32,312 nucleotides of DNA from H111-94 sp034436045 (GTDB lineage: Bacteria; Chloroflexota; Ktedonobacteria; Ktedonobacterales; Ktedonobacteraceae), in contig DAOTVZ010000014.1 in assembly GCA_034436045.1 (NCBI GenBank), positions 1 to 32,312 on the forward strand. The letters run 5' to 3'. Positions within the stretch are counted from its first letter, which is position 1, and the number at the start of each line of letters is the position of its first letter. Shown here piece by piece: positions 32,065 through 32,312 of the stretch. The translations under genes and the position numbers were made by a program. The notes beneath the pieces were generated by a model that was not told where the DNA came from, made no database searches, and saw only the letters and a list, made by a program, of their open reading frames with translations.

Positions 32065-32312
32065 TACTGCTCCTTATCTAGTAGGGGCGTGATTGATCAC
32101 GCCCCTACGGGCCGTTCCATCTCCAATGTGGGGGTGAAAATTCTTCTTCACGCCCTGAGAACGCTTTGATGGGCAACCAGGGCGGGATCAATCACGCCCC
32201 TACGAGGTTGCCAGTTTCGATGGTCAAAATTCACCATCGCGTCCCTACGGGAGATGGGGAATTCGATTTCAGGTGTTAAAATCATTATCACATTAGCGAC
32301 CCCCCAACCCGG
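32065..32312. other. Upstream region of the fucose operon
   Basis: 248 bases, mostly occupied by the repeat element at 32081-32203. The element starts only 16 bases before the GH29 start codon, just beyond its ribosome site, so the operon promoter must lie inside or beyond the element. A third, degenerate end (ATCGCGTCCCTAC, 32236-32248) lies outside. I see no convincing promoter. Confidence 0.55.
32081..32203. repeat. REPIN/MITE-like element with 18-bp inverted ends
   Basis: The left end GTAGGGGCGTGATTGATC (32081-32098) is the exact reverse complement of 32186-32203. The left end continues into a full 28-base palindrome (32081-32108, 13-base arms). Length 123 bases, close to the 118-base element at 20147, and both have ACCAGGGCG just inside the right end. 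Interior sequence differs from that element. Confidence 0.8.

Overview
The window looks like chromosomal DNA of a soil-type Chloroflexota bacterium, most likely class Ktedonobacteria. That is an inference from gene content: an eukaryotic-like Ser/Thr kinase ending in zinc ribbons, a zinc-ribbon/one-TM/PT-rich protein, a WD40 anti-sigma protein, many catabolic ABC importers, and REP-like GTAGGGGCGT palindromes. No rRNA, tRNA, phage, transposase or CRISPR was seen.

Layout. (1) 1-3362: the 3' end of a Ser/Thr kinase on +, convergent with a soluble GAF-GAF-HisKA_2 histidine kinase and its stand-alone receiver on -. (2) 3498-6563: a zinc-ribbon membrane protein, then two methyltransferase-fold genes with their own -10/-35. 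(3) 6594-12109, - strand: ECF sigma factor, membrane anti-sigma factor carrying a seven-bladed WD40 propeller, then a sugar-type ABC importer (Tat/lipoprotein binding protein, two permeases, no ATPase). Two strong hairpins lie between the binding-protein gene and the permeases. (4) 12459-15164, +: an atypical MBL-fold protein and an FAD aromatic-ring hydroxylase. (5) 15229-20013, -: a six-gene set, livH-livM-livG-livF, 3-hydroxybutyrate dehydrogenase and a PaaI-type thioesterase, divergent from its livK-type binding protein (20427-21656, +). The two divergent promoters carry the same palindromic operator, which looks like control by one unseen repressor. (6) 21662-32064, -: a nine-gene L-fucose-type operon in the order GH29 fucosidase, GHL6/GH151-like hydrolase, mutarotase, aldose dehydrogenase (AKR), NAD-dependent epimerase/dehydratase-type protein, zinc alcohol dehydrogenase, UxaE-like epimerase, L-fuconate dehydratase, SDR.

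How it fits together. The last operon reads as intracellular release of L-fucose from oligosaccharides (neither hydrolase has a signal peptide), anomer conversion, oxidation at C1, dehydration of L-fuconate and oxidation of 2-keto-3-deoxy-L-fuconate, i.e. the non-phosphorylating route towards pyruvate and lactate. A lactonase and the final hydrolase or aldolase are not visible here. The zinc dehydrogenase and UxaE-like epimerase do not belong to the textbook fucose route and could form a side branch for L-galactose/L-galactonate or a new fucose variant. The liv-bdhA-thioesterase block suggests uptake of a carboxylate or acyl compound rather than plain branched-chain amino acids.

The most unusual items are the sigma/WD40 anti-sigma pair beside a sugar importer, the paired operators of the liv region, the MBL protein that keeps only one metal site, the UxaE-like enzyme in a fucose operon, and two REPIN-like repeat elements.
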